Shown: in pieces, positions 63,458 through 64,000 of the stretch | Numbering within the stretch: the first letter of the stretch is position 1 | Layout: the number at the start of each line of letters is the position of its first letter | DNA from: G963677485 sp942492855 | GTDB lineage: Bacteria > Armatimonadota > HRBIN16 | DNA length: 64,000 nt | Direction of reading: 5' to 3' | NCBI GenBank assembly: GCA_942492855.1 | Contig: OW818647.1 | Location: 5,022,001-5,086,000 of the forward strand | Notes under the pieces: model-generated | The model's database searches: none | Told to the model about the DNA's origin: nothing | The model's input: only the letters and a program-made list of their open reading frames with translations | Position numbers and translations under genes: made by a program

Positions 63458-63815
63458 GGGATGGCCCTAGTGATCATCCGCATGTGATGCCCCCCAGTTT
63501 CCTGTAGCGCTTCGCAACCCGCGTCCGCGGTCACCATCGTGACGGATGGGCACAAGGCCCATCCCTACGAATTCACTGTGTTGTGTTCCTACTGGCAATA
63601 GTAAGCAACCATTTTTCGTTGGGATGGTCCTTGTGGTCATTCGTATGTGATGCCCACCGACCAGTTACCCCGTTGCGCAAACCGCGTCCTCCGCCACACA
63701 TCACGGCGGATGGGCACAAGGCCCATCCCTACGAAGTCACTGTGTTGTATTCCTACTGGCAATCGTTAGTAAACTTTTTTCATAGGGATGACTCTTGTGG
63801 TCATCACTACGACCG
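63458..63815. repeat. Tandem repeat of about 163 bp
   Basis: Units begin with GGGATG at 63458, 63621 and 63785 (spacing 163 and 164). Each full unit contains GGATGGGCACAAGGCCCATCC CTACGA (a palindrome) and TTCCTACTGGCAAT. The third unit is partial. No gene is supported in 63219-63986; frames open here are fortuitous. Confidence 0.8.
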
Positions 63816-63931
63816 GACTTTATCGGCAAGTTACTCGCATTCCAATCACCATAATCGGTCGCAATCGGGTGTTTGGCGCATGAGATGCACAAACATCGCG
63901 AACCGCCACACCTAATGAATGATTTCTGACT

Positions 63932-63960
63932 TTGCACGGTGAAAATACAATCAGTATAGT
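63932..63960 (+). promoter_or_regulatory. Promoter of the partial gene at the window end
   Basis: TTGCAC (63932-63937) and TATAGT (63955-63960) are 17 bp apart, 26 nt upstream of an ATG with AAAGGA before it. Confidence 0.72.
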
Positions 63961-63986
63961 TTCGATGAACGAAAGGATCGCCAAAT

Positions 63987-64000
63987 ATGCTCAACAAAAT
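63987..64000 (+). CDS. Start of a gene that runs past the window
   Basis: ATG at 63987 (M-L-N-K...) preceded by AAAGGA about 9 nt upstream and by a promoter. Only four codons are visible, so the product cannot be named. Confidence 0.55.

Noticed and set aside
63458..63815. CRISPR array
   Set aside because: Units are 163 bp long and whole-unit repeats with no short repeat-spacer pattern; no cas genes.
63583..63915. Plus-strand frame in the 163-bp tandem repeat
   Set aside because: It is built from repeat units and lacks an RBS; no protein character.

Overview
The window comes from a free-living, heterotrophic bacterium with many polysaccharide-degrading genes. Conserved housekeeping genes (rplU-rpmA-obg-proB, pyk, tRNA-Met, hisS-aspS) lie between blocks of paralogous secreted proteins, glycoside hydrolases and URO-D-family proteins. 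Base composition is moderate to high GC, GTG and TTG starts are frequent, and the intergenic spaces are full of short palindromic repeats. This mix (URO-D-like proteins beside GH5/GH42/GH28-type genes, a DUF4838 protein, duplicated secreted beta-propellers) would fit Armatimonadota, with Planctomycetota or Lentisphaerota as alternatives. That assignment is inference; no rRNA is present.

Layout. 1-320: palindromic repeats. 321-3568 (-): rplU-rpmA-obg-proB with a clear promoter. 4054-5127 (+): Acg-type nitroreductase whose natural start seems broken by an in-frame TGA. 5153-12204 (-): a GH5-like gene followed by three full ankyrin-repeat genes and one ankyrin stub, all overlapping by 1-4 nt; the stub ends in a second copy of the GH5 C-terminal tail. 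12910-18238 (+): four-gene carbohydrate operon ending in a URO-D-family gene and a strong terminator. 18309-24020 (-): a two-gene unit of secreted beta-propeller proteins present twice in tandem. 24304-30333 (+): sugar epimerase, two-domain beta-helix/discoidin protein, URO-D-family protein, GH28-like protein. 30506-34392: a Cys-rich protein of unknown function, a DUF4838/CBM9-like protein and a HEPN/MNT toxin-antitoxin pair. 34627-41466: pyk, a lipoprotein pair, tRNA-Met, hisS-aspS. 41765-47553 (-): three tandem exported proteins sharing a C-terminal copper-amine-oxidase-N-like module, then a membrane gene split by an in-frame TGA; both units share an approximately 60-bp upstream element. 47727-51322 (-): a three-gene unit with a C26 amidotransferase, a GCS2-like ligase and an unknown 519-residue protein. 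51783-52943 (+): NapH-type polyferredoxin. 53638-63218 (-): envelope and stress genes (DUF190-CBS, YihY, UppS-like, KatE with an alpha/beta hydrolase, di-heme cytochrome, lmo0937-like, YtxH, DUF948-like). 63219-64000: a 163-bp tandem repeat, then a promoter and the first codons of a gene that runs off the end.

How it fits together. The carbohydrate blocks can plausibly degrade plant-type polysaccharide, especially pectin-like glycans. The URO-D-family proteins may handle methyl groups or cofactors released in the process; this is inference. The most unusual structures are the GH5-ankyrin array with its duplicated GH5 tail, the in-frame TGA codons in two otherwise coherent genes, the tandem propeller pairs, and several families of dispersed intergenic repeats, one with nearly perfect 28-bp terminal inverted repeats.
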